Assembly (NCBI RefSeq): GCF_020075545.1
Contig: NZ_JAIQZK010000001.1
Coordinates: 496,001-560,000, forward strand
DNA length: 64,000 nucleotides
Direction of reading: 5' to 3'
Origin: Nocardioides sp. TRM66260-LWL
GTDB lineage: Bacteria; Actinomycetota; Actinomycetes; Propionibacteriales; Nocardioidaceae
Shown here: positions 17,548 to 26,643 of the stretch, one piece after another
How the letters are laid out: every line of letters starts with the position of its first letter
How positions within the stretch are numbered: the stretch's first letter is position 1
Program-made: the position numbers and the translations under genes
The notes under the pieces: generated by a model
The model's database searches: none
What the model saw: the letters and a program-made list of their open reading frames with translations, nothing else
Told to the model about the DNA's origin: nothing

Positions 17548-18251
17548 GCCGGGCCGAGGAGCTCGCGAGCCGGCTGGACGCCGTGCGCGGCCGCATCGCG
17601 CGGGCGGCCGAGGCAGCGGGGCGTCGACCCGACGACGTCGGGCTGGTCGTCGTCACGAAGTTCTTCCCGGCCTCCGACGTCGCGGCGCTGCACGCGCTGG
17701 GCGTGCGCGAGGTGGGGGAGAACCGGCACCAGGAGGCCGAGGCCAAGGCCGCCGAGCTGGCCGACCTCGCGGCGGCCGGCCTGCGCTGGCACTTCATCGG
17801 CGGGCTGCAGTCGAACAAGGCGGCGGCGGTCGCCCGCTACGCCGACGTCGTCGAGTCCGTCGACCGCGCGAAGCTCGTGGCGCCCCTCGGACGCGGCGCG
17901 CGCGAGCGCGGCGCCGAGGTCGACGTCCTCGTCCAGGTGAGCCTCGACCCGCCCGGACGCGACCAGCGCGCCGGCGCCGACCCCGACGACGTCCCCGCGC
18001 TGGCCGACCTCGTCGCGGCCGAGGACGGCCTGCGGCTGCGCGGCCTGATGGCCGTCGCCCCCCTGGGCGAGGACCCCGCCGCGGCCTTCGCCCGCCTCGC
18101 CGCGGTGCACGAGCGGCTGCTCGCCGACCACCCCGGGGCCGTGCGGCTCTCGGCCGGCATGAGCGGCGATCTGGAGCAGGCCGTCGCCCACGGCGCGACA
18201 CACGTGCGCGTCGGCTCCGCAATCCTCGGTCCGAGGCCCGAGGTCCGTTAG
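17544..18251 (+). CDS. PLP homeostasis protein, YggS/PROSC family
   Basis: 235 residues forming a single TIM-barrel domain. The PLP lysine is K39 in LVVVTKFFP. REVGENRHQEAEAK and WHFIGGLQSNKA are family signatures, and LSAGMSGDLEQAVAHGATHVRVGSAI forms the phosphate-binding end. Such proteins bind pyridoxal phosphate without known catalysis and balance vitamin B6 and amino-acid pools. Location between pgeF and sepF is common in Gram-positive bacteria. The GTG start overlaps the previous stop. Confidence 0.93.
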   Translation: MSRAEELASRLDAVRGRIARAAEAAGRRPDDVGLVVVTKFFPASDVAALHALGVREVGENRHQEAEAKAAELADLAAAGLRWHFIGGLQSNKAAAVARYADVVESVDRAKLVAPLGRGARERGAEVDVLVQVSLDPPGRDQRAGADPDDVPALADLVAAEDGLRLRGLMAVAPLGEDPAAAFARLAAVHERLLADHPGAVRLSAGMSGDLEQAVAHGATHVRVGSAILGPRPEVR

Positions 18252-18283
18252 GTTCACATCCATCGGCGCCCCCACCGGGCGCC
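18249..18283 (+). promoter_or_regulatory. Candidate sepF promoter with hairpin in the leader
   Basis: TAGGTT (18249-18254) overlaps the yggS stop codon and could be a -10 box giving a leader of about 45 bases. The leader would contain a perfect 7-bp hairpin GGCGCCC-CCACC-GGGCGCC (18265-18283). No U-run follows, so a simple terminator is unlikely. Confidence 0.35.
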
Positions 18284-18306
18284 CGAGCAGCTGAGGACGG
18301 TAGGTC

Positions 18307-18810
18307 ATGAGTGGCGCGATGCGCAGGCTGGGGGAGTACCTCGGCCTGGTCGAGGACACCGGCCGGTACGACGAGTGGGACGCCGACGGCGCCCACGACC
18401 TGCACGAGACCCAGGCGGTGCCCGCGGCCCGTCCCGCGCCCGCACGCGAGGCCCGGCCGGTCGTGGCCGACCTCGCCGAGCGTCGTCGTCCCGTCAGCCC
18501 GGTCGCGCCGGTGAGCGCCCCGGTGCTCGACCTGCCGCGCATCGTCACGGTCAACCCGAGCACCTACAACGAGGCGCGCACCATCGGGGAGCACTTCCGC
18601 GACGGCATCCCGGTGATCATGAACCTCACCGAGATGAGCGACGCCGACGCCAAGCGCCTGGTCGACTTCGCCGCCGGCCTGGTCTTTGCGACGCGTGGCA
18701 CGATCGAGCGCGTCACCGCCAAGGTGTTCCTGCTCTCGCCCGCCAACGTCACGGTCACCGCCGAGGACCGCGCGCGGATCGCCGAGGGCGACTTCTTCAA
18801 CCAGAGCTGA
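18307..18810 (+). CDS. sepF: Cell division protein SepF
   Basis: 167 residues. The N-terminal [13 protein letters not shown] is an amphipathic membrane-targeting helix, then an acidic/Pro-rich linker (residues about 25-75). The SepF core starts near [20 protein letters not shown] and includes [14 protein letters not shown] and [15 protein letters not shown]. SepF is the main membrane anchor of FtsZ in actinobacteria, which lack FtsA, and it binds the FtsZ C-terminal tail. A GAGGACGGTAGG sequence precedes the ATG. Confidence 0.95.
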   Translation: MSGAMRRLGEYLGLVEDTGRYDEWDADGAHDLHETQAVPAARPAPAREARPVVADLAERRRPVSPVAPVSAPVLDLPRIVTVNPSTYNEARTIGEHFRDGIPVIMNLTEMSDADAKRLVDFAAGLVFATRGTIERVTAKVFLLSPANVTVTAEDRARIAEGDFFNQS

Positions 18811-18824
18811 GAGGACCCTCCGAC

Positions 18825-19124
18825 GTGGAGATCGTGGGCACCGTCATCTACGTCGTCCTGACGCTCTTCCTGGTGTTCATGTTCGTGCGCTTCGTCGTCG
18901 ACTGGATCCAGGTCTTCGCCCGGTCGTGGGCGCCGACGGGCATCCTCCTGGTGCTCCTGGAGGCCGTCTACTCGGTCACCGATCCGCCGATCAAGGCGCT
19001 GCGCCGGCTCATCCCGCCGCTGCGGATCGGCGGGCTGGCCCTCGACATCAGCTTCATCCTGGTGCTGATCATCACCTACGTGCTGCTCAACCTGAACAAC
19101 CGGATCCTGCTGGCCAACGCCTGA
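18825..19124 (+). CDS. YggT-family integral membrane protein
   Basis: 99 residues from GTG 18825 with GAGAGGA upstream. Two hydrophobic regions (about residues 3-25 and 70-92) flank a loop with VTDPPIKALRRLIPPLRIGGLALDISFI, the YggT signature. Members are two-helix membrane proteins found between sepF and divIVA in many Gram-positive bacteria; a role in division or osmotic tolerance has been proposed but not settled. The gene lies 14 bases after sepF and is probably in its operon. Confidence 0.9.
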   Translation: MEIVGTVIYVVLTLFLVFMFVRFVVDWIQVFARSWAPTGILLVLLEAVYSVTDPPIKALRRLIPPLRIGGLALDISFILVLIITYVLLNLNNRILLANA

Positions 19125-19187
19125 TCCGGTGGGGCCGGTCGGGGGCGGACGGCAGGCCAACGGGCCGCGACCGCCCGATGAACCCCC

Positions 19188-19222
19188 GCTGGTCACACCA
19201 GCCCCAGCGATGGGGCTATTGT
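19188..19222 (+). promoter_or_regulatory. Two adjacent inverted repeats between yggT and wag31
   Basis: GCTGGT-CAC-ACCAGC (19188-19202) is a perfect 15-base inverted repeat. It overlaps a second one, AGCCCC-AGCGAT-GGGGCT (19200-19217), followed by ATTGTT. The second could be a weak intrinsic terminator for sepF-yggT, or TATTGT (19217-19222) could be a -10 box for wag31 with the first repeat as an operator. The symmetry is certain; the role is open. Confidence 0.45.
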
Positions 19223-19301
19223 TCCCCCGACGGTCCCGCGCACGCCTGCGCGGCGGACCCGCGTGCCATACCGAGAGTTCCTGCGATAGATAGGTGAGGT
19301 C

Positions 19302-20033
19302 ATGCCGCTGACGCCTGAGGACGTGAGCAACAAGCGCTTTACGCCGGTCCGGCTGCGCGAGGGCTACGACATGGGTGAGGTCGACCAGTTCCTCGACGAG
19401 GTGGAGGCCGAGCTGGCCCGCCTCACGAAGGAGAACGACGACCTGCGCGCACGGCTCTCCTCCGTGCAGAGCGGCGCCTCGGCCCCCGTGGTCGAGAAGC
19501 CCCAGCCGGTCGCCCCGACCCCCGCGCCCGTCCCGACCCCCGCGCCCGTCGCCCCGGCGGTCTCCGAGACCGGCGTGCAGACGATCCGCGTCGAGACGGT
19601 GCCCGAGGCGTCCAACGCCGCGGCCCGCCTGCTCGAGATCGCCACGCGCAACGCCGACGAGCTCGTCGAGGACGCCAAGAACCAGGCCGACGCGATCATC
19701 GGCGAGGCCCGCACCAAGGCCGAGCGCCTCGAGAGCGAGTCCAAGGGCCGCGCCGAGCGCCTCGAGACCGACGCGCACACCCGGGCGCAGATGCTCGACT
19801 CCGAGACCGCCGAGCGTCGACAGCAGATGTTCGGCGACCTCGAGCGCGAGCGCGACAAGCTCAACACCGAGGTCGAGAACCTGCGCTCGTTCGAGCGCGA
19901 GTACCGCTCCCGCCTGAAGAGCTACTTCACCCAGCAGCTCGAGGCGCTGGCCGGCTCCGGCGAGACCGGCCAGGCCGACGACGGCCGGGCGCCGAAGCGG
20001 CTCCGCTCCATCCTGGGCGACGACGAGGGCTGA
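19302..20033 (+). CDS. wag31: DivIVA-family polar growth protein Wag31
   Basis: 243 residues. The N-terminal MPLTPEDVSNKRFTPVRLREG and MGEVDQFLDEVEAELARL are the DivIVA membrane-binding signature. A Pro/Val/Ala-rich linker (about residues 65-85) separates it from a long coiled coil with repeated charged heptads (residues about 95-215). DivIVA/Wag31 gathers at curved membranes and directs polar cell-wall growth in actinobacteria. Its place after ftsZ-sepF-yggT is the usual one. The ATG has GGTGAGG upstream, and a strong terminator follows. Confidence 0.96.
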   Translation: MPLTPEDVSNKRFTPVRLREGYDMGEVDQFLDEVEAELARLTKENDDLRARLSSVQSGASAPVVEKPQPVAPTPAPVPTPAPVAPAVSETGVQTIRVETVPEASNAAARLLEIATRNADELVEDAKNQADAIIGEARTKAERLESESKGRAERLETDAHTRAQMLDSETAERRQQMFGDLERERDKLNTEVENLRSFEREYRSRLKSYFTQQLEALAGSGETGQADDGRAPKRLRSILGDDEG

Positions 20034-20058
20034 GCCCCGTCCCGCTCGACGAGCCTCT

Positions 20059-20097
20059 CCGGGCCCCCACGCCGCCTCCGGGCGGGTGGGGGCCCGG
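20059..20097 (+). terminator. Terminator after wag31
   Basis: A perfect 12-bp stem, CCGGGCCCCCAC with GTGGGGGCCCGG, encloses a 15-base loop, 25 bases after the wag31 stop. There is no long T-run, which is common for actinobacterial terminators. It marks the end of the division cluster. Confidence 0.8.
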
Positions 20098-20132
20098 CTG
20101 CGTGAGCGGACGTCACGGCCGCCCCGGACGCG

Positions 20133-20161
20133 TTGAACCGCGTCCGACCAGCGGCTAGCCT
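20133..20161 (+). promoter_or_regulatory. Promoter of the DksA/TraR-like gene
   Basis: TTGAAC (20133-20138), a 17-bp spacer and TAGCCT (20156-20161) make one of the best sigma-A-type promoters in the window. The predicted start point leaves a leader of roughly 130 bases before the GTG at 20297. Confidence 0.65.
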
Positions 20162-20296
20162 CCCGGCACCGCGTCGGGAGGGCGCGGGGGCGGGATCCGC
20201 AGTTGGGCCCACCCTGGACACTTCTCCCGACGACCACGTCCCGTCGAGCAGTCCTGAGCAATCCCCTTCCACCGTCCACCGAGGGAGAGCCGATCC

Positions 20297-20737
20297 GTGT
20301 CCCAGGCCGAGTCACGCACCAGTCGCACCAGCCGAGCCGCCGCGGCGTCCCTCGTCGTCAAGGACGGCGAGGAGGCCTGGACCCAGGCCGAGCTCGACGA
20401 GGTGCTCGCCGAGCTGCGCGAGCAGGAGGCCCACAGCCGAGAGGTCGTCGGCGAGCTCGAGGCCGAGCTCTCCCACCTCATGCGCGACTCCGGCGACGGC
20501 GCGGGCCACGACCAGGCCGACGTCGGCTCGTCGAGCTTCGAGCGCGACCACGAGCTGACCGTCCTGAGCAACGAGCGCGACAAGCTGGCCCAGATCGAGC
20601 GGGCCGTCCAGCGCATCGACGACGGCACCTACGGCGTGTGCGAGGCGTGCAGCGGGCCCATCGGCAAGATGCGGCTCATGGCCTTCCCGCGTGCCACACT
20701 GTGCATGTCATGCAAGCAGCGGGAGGAGCGTCGCTAG
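20297..20737 (+). CDS. DksA/TraR-family C4 zinc-finger protein
   Basis: 146 residues from GTG 20297. An N-terminal Ser/Arg-rich stretch leads to a helical hairpin region (ELDEVLAELREQEAHSREVVGELEAELS). Then comes the DksA-type DGTYGVCEACSGPIG with four zinc cysteines at 115, 118, 136 and 139. Such proteins insert a coiled coil into the RNA polymerase secondary channel or act as related general regulators. The exact effect of actinobacterial members is not settled. The end of the gene overlaps the start of lspA by 28 bases, so the two are probably coexpressed. Confidence 0.88.
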   Translation: MSQAESRTSRTSRAAAASLVVKDGEEAWTQAELDEVLAELREQEAHSREVVGELEAELSHLMRDSGDGAGHDQADVGSSSFERDHELTVLSNERDKLAQIERAVQRIDDGTYGVCEACSGPIGKMRLMAFPRATLCMSCKQREERR

Positions 20738-21327
20738 ACGCCACCGCCGGCATCGCCGGCGCGGAGTCGGAGCCCCCTCGTGCCGCCCGACGCCGGGCCC
20801 GGATCCTCTTCGCGGTCGTCGCGCTGGTCGCCTACGCCGCCGACGTCGTCACCAAGGTGCTCGCGGTCGAGCACCTGACCGGCCGTGACGACGTGCCGCT
20901 GGTCGGCTCCCTGCTGCAGCTCAACCTCGTGCGCAACCCGGGGGCCGCGTTCTCCACCGGCACCGGCTTCACCGCGGGCCTCAGCCTGCTGGCGATCGCG
21001 GCGGTCGTGGTGGTGCTCGTGCTGAGCCGACGCCTGGCGACGCCGCTGTGGGCGGCCGGCCTGGGGCTGCTGCTCGCCGGGGTCGCGGGCAACCTCACGG
21101 ATCGGCTTGTGCGCGCCCCCGGGCCGCTGCGCGGCCACGTCGTCGACTTCCTCATGCTGCCGAACTGGCCGATCTTCAACCTCGCCGACGTCTGCATCAA
21201 CCTCGCCGCCGCGATCATCCTCGTCCAGACCTTCCGCGGCGTGCGGCTCGACGGCCGACGCGCGGCGGAGCCGTCCGGGTCGGCTGAGCCTCCCGGGCCC
21301 GCGGACTCCCCGGAGCAGACGGCGTGA
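20710..21327 (+). CDS. lspA: Lipoprotein signal peptidase LspA
   Basis: 205 residues from ATG 20710 inside the preceding gene; GTG 20701 is an alternative. Four membrane helices are visible. The catalytic Asp pair is D131 in GNLTDR and D160 in FNLADV, and [12 protein letters not shown] is the conserved mid-protein motif. LspA cleaves prolipoprotein signal peptides after lipidation by Lgt, which is encoded at 45532-46440; clients in the window include the Sco-like protein and LivJ. A hydrophilic Ser/Pro/Glu-rich tail of about 25 residues follows the last helix. Confidence 0.95.
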   Translation: MQAAGGASLDATAGIAGAESEPPRAARRRARILFAVVALVAYAADVVTKVLAVEHLTGRDDVPLVGSLLQLNLVRNPGAAFSTGTGFTAGLSLLAIAAVVVVLVLSRRLATPLWAAGLGLLLAGVAGNLTDRLVRAPGPLRGHVVDFLMLPNWPIFNLADVCINLAAAIILVQTFRGVRLDGRRAAEPSGSAEPPGPADSPEQTA

Positions 21328-22259
21328 CCGGCGGCGAACAGCGCACCCTGCCGGTGCCCGACGGGCTGGCCGGCGAGCGGGTCGACGCCGCCATCGCGCG
21401 GATGTTCGGGCTCTCCCGCACCCGTGCGGCCGACCTGATCGCCCAGGGCCACGTGCTGATCGACGGCCTCGCCGTCGGCAAGAGCGACCGCGTCGTGCCG
21501 GGCTCCCTGCTCGAGGTCACCGTGCCCAGCCTGGTCGACCCGCTCGAGATCGTGCCCGAGGTGGTCGAGGGCATCGGGATCATCCACGACGACGACGCCA
21601 TCGTGGTGATCGACAAGCCGGTGGGCGTCGCCGTGCACCCCTCGCCGGGCTGGACCGGCCCCACGGTCGTCGGCCACCTCGCGGGCGCCGGCTTCCGCAT
21701 CGCCACCAGCGGGGCCTCCGAGCGGCAGGGCATCGTCCAGCGGCTCGACGTCGGCACCTCGGGCGTCATGGTGATCGCGAAGTCCGAGCACGCGTACTCG
21801 GTGCTGAAGGACGCCTTCCGCCAGCGCACGGTCGACAAGACCTACCACGCGCTCGTCCAGGGCCACCCCGACCCGCTCGAGGGCACGATCGACGCGCCGA
21901 TCGGCCGGCACCCCAAGGCCGACTACAAATTCGCCGTCATGGCGGACGGGCGGGCGTCGGTCACGCACTACGAGACCCTCGAGGCACACCGGTTCGCCAG
22001 TCTGCTCGAGGTGCACCTCGAGACCGGCCGCACCCACCAGATCCGGGTGCACATGTCGGCGCTCAAGCACCCGTGCGTCGGCGATCTCACCTACGGCGCG
22101 GACCCGTCGCTCGCGCGCCGCGTCGGGCTGGAGCGGCAGTGGCTGCACGCCGTCCGGCTGGGCTTCGAGCACCCCGACACCGGCGAGCAGGTGAGCTACG
22201 AGTCGCCCTACCCGGACGACCTCGCCCACGCGCTCGAGGTCATCCGCGGTGCCCACTGA
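21324..22259 (+). CDS. RluD-type 23S rRNA pseudouridine synthase
   Basis: 311 residues from GTG 21324. An N-terminal S4 RNA-binding domain (about residues 15-65; [25 protein letters not shown]) precedes the RluA/RluD catalytic domain. The active Asp is D142 in QRLDVGTSG, and the motif [18 protein letters not shown] is typical. It converts specific uridines in structured rRNA to pseudouridine. Pairing with lspA is very common across bacteria, and the two genes overlap by 4 bases. The exact target position cannot be read from sequence. Confidence 0.93.
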   Translation: MTGGEQRTLPVPDGLAGERVDAAIARMFGLSRTRAADLIAQGHVLIDGLAVGKSDRVVPGSLLEVTVPSLVDPLEIVPEVVEGIGIIHDDDAIVVIDKPVGVAVHPSPGWTGPTVVGHLAGAGFRIATSGASERQGIVQRLDVGTSGVMVIAKSEHAYSVLKDAFRQRTVDKTYHALVQGHPDPLEGTIDAPIGRHPKADYKFAVMADGRASVTHYETLEAHRFASLLEVHLETGRTHQIRVHMSALKHPCVGDLTYGADPSLARRVGLERQWLHAVRLGFEHPDTGEQVSYESPYPDDLAHALEVIRGAH

Positions 22260-22974
22260 CGCCGCCGACCTCGTCCTGCGTCCCGCCTCGCCCGACGACC
22301 TCCCGGCCGTCGCCGCGCTGCACTGGGCGGCGCGGCGGCACGCCGTCCCGGCCATGCCGGCGCCGGTGCACCCGCACGCCGAGGTGCTCGCCCACCTCGG
22401 CTCCCTCGACCTCGCGCGTCACGAGGTCTGGCTGGCCGAGGACGCCTCGGGCCTGCTGGGCTACGCGACGCTGACCGGCGCCTGGCTCGACGACCTCTAC
22501 GTCGCCCCCGAGCACCAGGGCCGCGGGGTCGGCTCGGCGCTGCTCGCACTCGTGCAGGGCCTGCGGCCCGACGGGTTCGAGCTCTGGGTGTTCGAGAGCA
22601 ACGCCCCGGCCCGGGCGTTATACGCCCGGCACGGCGTGATCGAGCTCGAGACCACCGACGGCTCGGGCAACGAGGAGGGCGCGCCCGACGTCCGGGCCGC
22701 CTGGCCGGGCGCCGACCCGCTGGCCTTCCTCCGGGCCCGCATCGACGACGTCGACCTCGCCCTCGGCGACCTCCTCGCGCGGCGTGCGGCGCTCACCGCC
22801 GCCGTCCAGCCGCACAAGCGGACGCCCGGGCGCGACCCCGCCCGCGAGGCCGCCTGCGCGGCGCGGGTGGCGGCCCGGGTGCCGGCGCTCGCCCCCGAGG
22901 GGGTCGCCCGCATCCTCGACGCCGTGATCACCGAGAGCCTCGCGGCCGCGTCCGAGACTGTCGGCGGGCCCTGA
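22249..22974 (+). CDS. GNAT acetyltransferase fused to an AroQ-type chorismate mutase domain
   Basis: 241 residues from GTG 22249. Residues 1-135 are a GNAT domain with the acetyl-CoA loop [14 protein letters not shown] (85-98) and a late [14 protein letters not shown]. Residues 157-236 read as an all-helical type II chorismate mutase: [19 protein letters not shown], then [12 protein letters not shown]. This keeps the Arg, Arg, Lys, Asp, Arg and Glu positions expected of the active site. The mutase turns chorismate into prephenate for phenylalanine and tyrosine. No partner for the GNAT half is apparent, and its substrate is unknown. The gene overlaps the RluD-type gene by 11 bases. Confidence 0.82.
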   Translation: MPTDAADLVLRPASPDDLPAVAALHWAARRHAVPAMPAPVHPHAEVLAHLGSLDLARHEVWLAEDASGLLGYATLTGAWLDDLYVAPEHQGRGVGSALLALVQGLRPDGFELWVFESNAPARALYARHGVIELETTDGSGNEEGAPDVRAAWPGADPLAFLRARIDDVDLALGDLLARRAALTAAVQPHKRTPGRDPAREAACAARVAARVPALAPEGVARILDAVITESLAAASETVGGP

Positions 22975-23002
22975 CACGATCGCGGAGCGGCTCGCCTAGA
23001 CT
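22972..23002 (+). promoter_or_regulatory. Candidate dnaE promoter
   Basis: TAGACT (22997-23002) fits the local -10 pattern. CTGACA (22972-22977) could be a -35, though the 19-bp spacer is long. It lies just after the preceding stop and about 87 bases before the dnaE ATG. Confidence 0.45.
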
Positions 23003-23088
23003 CGGCAGCCTTCCCCGGACCTTCGGGTCACCCGGCGGCCGCGCCGCCCGATCCAGCCACCTCGACCCTGCGGGAGCACGTCCGTCAC

Positions 23089-26000
23089 ATGGGCACCGGA
23101 GACTCGTTCGTCCACCTGCACGTCCACACCGAGTACTCCATGCTCGACGGCGCGTCGCTGCTCGGCGGCCTCTTCGACCGCACCGCGCGGCTCGGCATGC
23201 CGGCGATCGCGATGACCGACCACGGCAACCTGCACGGCGCCTACGACTTCTACTCCAAGGCGCGCAAGGCGGGCGTCAAGCCGATCATCGGCATCGAGGC
23301 GTACCTGACCCCGGGCACCCCGCGCGGCGAGCGCCGGCGCGTCCGGTGGGGCAAGGGCGACCTCGCCGAGGAGGGCGGCGACGACGTCGCCGGCGGCGGC
23401 GCGTACACCCACATGACGATGTGGGCGGAGTCGACCGAGGGCATGCACAACCTCTTCCGGCTCTCCTCGCGCTCCAGCCTCGAGGGCTTCTTCTACAAGC
23501 CGCGCATGGACAAGGAGATCCTGGCCGAGCACAGCAAGGGCCTGATCGTCTCCACCGGCTGCCCGAGCGGCGCCATCCAGACCCGCCTGCGGCTGGGCCA
23601 GTGGGACGAGGCGCTCCAGGAGGCCTCGGAGCTGCAGGACATCTTCGGCCGCGAGAACGTCTTCCTCGAGCTGATGGACCACGGCATCTCGATCGAGAAG
23701 CGGGTCCGCGACGACCTCCTGCGCCTGGGGCGCGAGCTCGGCATCCCGCCGCTGGCCACCAACGACTCGCACTACAACAACCCCGAGGACGCCGACGCCC
23801 ACGACGCCCTCATCTGCGTCGCCTCGGGCAAGCGGCTCTCCGACCCCAACCGGCTGAAGTTCGACGGCGGCGGCTACTACATCAAGTCGCCGCAGGAGAT
23901 GCGCGAGCTGTGGGAGGTGCGCTTCGGCATGCCCGAGGCGTGCGACAACACCCTCGCCATCGCCGAGCGCTGCGAGGTGGAGTTCCACGAGAACACCGGC
24001 GGCTACATGGCCCGCGCCGACGTCCCCGCCGGTGAGACCGAGGAGTCGTGGTTCGCCAAGGAGGTCTGGCGCGGCATCGAGCACCGCTACCCGGGCGAGC
24101 GCCTCACGCAGGAGGTGCGCGACCGGGTCGACATGGAGCTGGCGATCATCTCCCAGAAGGGCTACTGCGGGTACTACCTCGTGGTCGCCGACTTCATCCA
24201 GTGGGCCAAGGACCACGGCATCCGGGTCGGCCCCGGCCGCGGCTCCGGCGCCGGCTCGATCGCCGCGTACGCCCTGCGCATCACCGACCTGTGCCCGCTG
24301 GAGCACGGCCTGTTCTTCGAGCGGTTCCTCAACCCCGAGCGTCCCTCGATGCCCGACTTCGACATCGACTTCGACGACCAGCGTCGGGCCGAGGTCATCC
24401 AGTACGTCGCCGACAAGTACGGCAGCGACAAGGTCGCCTACATCGCCACCTTCGGCCGGCTGAAGTCGAAGGCGGCGATCAAGGACGCCGCCCGCGTGCT
24501 CGACCACGGCTTCGCGATCTCCGACCGCATCACCAAGGCCATGCCCCCCGACGTCATGGGCAAGGGCGTGCCGCTCAAGGAGCTCTTCAACGCCGAGCAC
24601 AAGCGGTACAACGACGGCCAGGAGTTCCGCGCCCTCCACGACGCCGACCCCGACGTCCGCACGATCTACCAGACGGCGCTGGGCCTGGAGGGCCAGATCC
24701 GCAACTGGGGCGTGCACGCGGCCGGCGTGATCATGTCCAGCACCCCGCTGATCGACGTCGTCCCGATCATGGCCCGGCCCCAGGACGGCGCGGTCATCAC
24801 CCAGTTCGACTACCCCATGTGCGAGTCGCTGGGCCTGGTCAAGATGGACTTCCTGGGCCTCTCGAACCTCCACATCCTCGACGACGCGCTCGCGGGCATC
24901 GAGGCCAACCGGGGCGAGAAGGTCGTGCTCGAGGAGGTGCCGTTCGACGATCGCGCCACCTACGAGCTGATGGGCCGCGGCGACACCCTCGGCGTCTTCC
25001 AGCTCGACGGCGGCGGCATGCGGGCCCTGCTGCGCTCCATGCAGCCCGACCAGTTCGCCGACATCACCGCCGTCTCCGCGCTCTACCGCCCGGGCCCGAT
25101 GGGCGCCGACTCGCACAACAAGTACGCCCGGCGCAAGAACGGCCGCGAGCCGATCGAGCCGATCCACCCGGCGCTCGCCGAGGCCCTCGAGCCGGTGCTG
25201 GGGGAGACCTACGGCCTGATCGTCTACCAGGAGCAGGTGATGGCGATCGCCCAGGTGCTCGCCGGCTTCACCCTCGGCGCCGCCGACAACCTGCGCCGCG
25301 CGATGGGCAAGAAGAAGAAGGAGGAGCTCGACAAGCAGTACGCCGGGTTCCAGGCCGGCATGCTCGAGCGCGGCTACCCGCAGGACGCCATCGACACCCT
25401 CTGGGCGATCCTGCTGCCCTTCTCCGACTACGCCTTCAACAAGTCGCACTCGGCGGCCTACGGCGTCATCACGTACTGGACCGCCTACCTCAAGGCCAAC
25501 TACCCGACCGAGTACATGGCCGCGCTCCTCACCTCGGTGAAGGACGACAAGGACAAGATGGCCGTCTACCTCAACGAGTGCCGGCGGATGCGCATCCGGG
25601 TGCTGCCGCCGGACGTCAACGAGTCGGCCCACGACTTCACCCCGGTCGGCTCCGACATCCGCTTCGGGCTCACCGCGGTGCGCAACGTCGGCGCCAACGT
25701 CGTCGACCACGTCGTGGCGGCGCGACGCGAGCAGGGCCGGTTCACCGACTTCAACGACTTCATGGCCAAGATCCCGCTGCCCGCCTGCAACAAGCGGGTG
25801 CTGGAGTCGCTGGTTAAGGCCGGCGCCTTCGACGACCTCGGCCATCGGCGCCGGGCGCTGGTCGCGGTGCACGAGACGGCCGTCGACCAGTACGTCGACA
25901 TCAAGAAGAACGAGGCGATCGGCCAGGACTCCCTCTTCGGCGGTCTCGACGATCTCGACGCCGGCGGCTCCTTCGGCGTGAGCGTCACGCTCCCCGAGCT

Positions 26001-26643
26001 GCCCGAGTGGGACAAGACCACGCTGCTGGCGCACGAGCGCGACATGCTCGGCCTTTACGTCTCCGACCATCCGCTGCTCGGCCTCGAGCACGTGCTCTCC
26101 CAGGGCACCGACTGCACGATCGGCCAGCTACTGCTCGACGAGGAGCGCGGCGACGGCAGCCCGATCGCCGTCTGCGGCCTGGTCACCTCGGTGCAGCGCA
26201 AGATCACCAAGAAGGGCGACCCGTGGGCGATGGTCACCCTCGAGGACCTCGACGGCGCCATCGACGTGCTGTTCTTCCCCAGCGCCTACCAGCTCGTCTC
26301 GCACCATCTCGCGCAGGACGCCATCCTCACCGTCCGGGGTCGGCTCTCGCGGAGCAAGGACACCCCCGAGCTGCACGGCCAGGAGGTCTCGGTGCCCGAC
26401 CTCTCCGACGGGCCGTCGGGGCCGGTGGTGATCTCGCTGCCCTCGACCCGCTGCACCGCGCCGATGGTCGAGCAGCTGCGCGACGTCCTGACCACCCACC
26501 CCGGCCTGACCGAGGTGCGGCTGCGCCTGCTGACCCGGGAGGCCACGAAGGTGATGCGTCTGGACGACACGCTGCGGGTGACGCCGACGCCCGCGCTGTT
26601 CGCCGATCTCAAGCAGCTGCTGGGGCCGGGATGTCTGAGCTGA
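23089..26643 (+). CDS. dnaE: DNA polymerase III subunit alpha DnaE
   Basis: 1184 residues, the usual DnaE1 length. The N-terminal PHP domain starts with FVHLHVHTEYSMLDGASLL, the polymerase core has PDFDIDFDD with D425 and D427, and GPGRGSGAGSIAAYAL lies just before. SHSAAYGVITYWTAYLKANYP is the later core motif, and an OB-fold domain sits near residues 1020-1100. This is the main replicative polymerase subunit in high-GC Gram-positives. It is followed by a membrane-protein gene that starts 13 bases inside its end. Confidence 0.98.
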   Translation: MGTGDSFVHLHVHTEYSMLDGASLLGGLFDRTARLGMPAIAMTDHGNLHGAYDFYSKARKAGVKPIIGIEAYLTPGTPRGERRRVRWGKGDLAEEGGDDVAGGGAYTHMTMWAESTEGMHNLFRLSSRSSLEGFFYKPRMDKEILAEHSKGLIVSTGCPSGAIQTRLRLGQWDEALQEASELQDIFGRENVFLELMDHGISIEKRVRDDLLRLGRELGIPPLATNDSHYNNPEDADAHDALICVASGKRLSDPNRLKFDGGGYYIKSPQEMRELWEVRFGMPEACDNTLAIAERCEVEFHENTGGYMARADVPAGETEESWFAKEVWRGIEHRYPGERLTQEVRDRVDMELAIISQKGYCGYYLVVADFIQWAKDHGIRVGPGRGSGAGSIAAYALRITDLCPLEHGLFFERFLNPERPSMPDFDIDFDDQRRAEVIQYVADKYGSDKVAYIATFGRLKSKAAIKDAARVLDHGFAISDRITKAMPPDVMGKGVPLKELFNAEHKRYNDGQEFRALHDADPDVRTIYQTALGLEGQIRNWGVHAAGVIMSSTPLIDVVPIMARPQDGAVITQFDYPMCESLGLVKMDFLGLSNLHILDDALAGIEANRGEKVVLEEVPFDDRATYELMGRGDTLGVFQLDGGGMRALLRSMQPDQFADITAVSALYRPGPMGADSHNKYARRKNGREPIEPIHPALAEALEPVLGETYGLIVYQEQVMAIAQVLAGFTLGAADNLRRAMGKKKKEELDKQYAGFQAGMLERGYPQDAIDTLWAILLPFSDYAFNKSHSAAYGVITYWTAYLKANYPTEYMAALLTSVKDDKDKMAVYLNECRRMRIRVLPPDVNESAHDFTPVGSDIRFGLTAVRNVGANVVDHVVAARREQGRFTDFNDFMAKIPLPACNKRVLESLVKAGAFDDLGHRRRALVAVHETAVDQYVDIKKNEAIGQDSLFGGLDDLDAGGSFGVSVTLPELPEWDKTTLLAHERDMLGLYVSDHPLLGLEHVLSQGTDCTIGQLLLDEERGDGSPIAVCGLVTSVQRKITKKGDPWAMVTLEDLDGAIDVLFFPSAYQLVSHHLAQDAILTVRGRLSRSKDTPELHGQEVSVPDLSDGPSGPVVISLPSTRCTAPMVEQLRDVLTTHPGLTEVRLRLLTREATKVMRLDDTLRVTPTPALFADLKQLLGPGCLS

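Noticed and set aside
18265..18283. Hairpin GGCGCCC-CCACC-GGGCGCC as an intrinsic terminator before sepF
   Set aside because: Short stem without a following T-run and inside the likely sepF leader; kept only as part of the promoter region.
22996..26091. 1031-codon minus-strand frame opposite dnaE
   Set aside because: Same high-GC shadow effect; no recognisable motif, and dnaE is complete and canonical on the other strand.
26055..26261. Short minus-strand frames inside dnaE with leucine- or serine-rich products
   Set aside because: No ribosome binding sites or motifs, and fully covered by dnaE.
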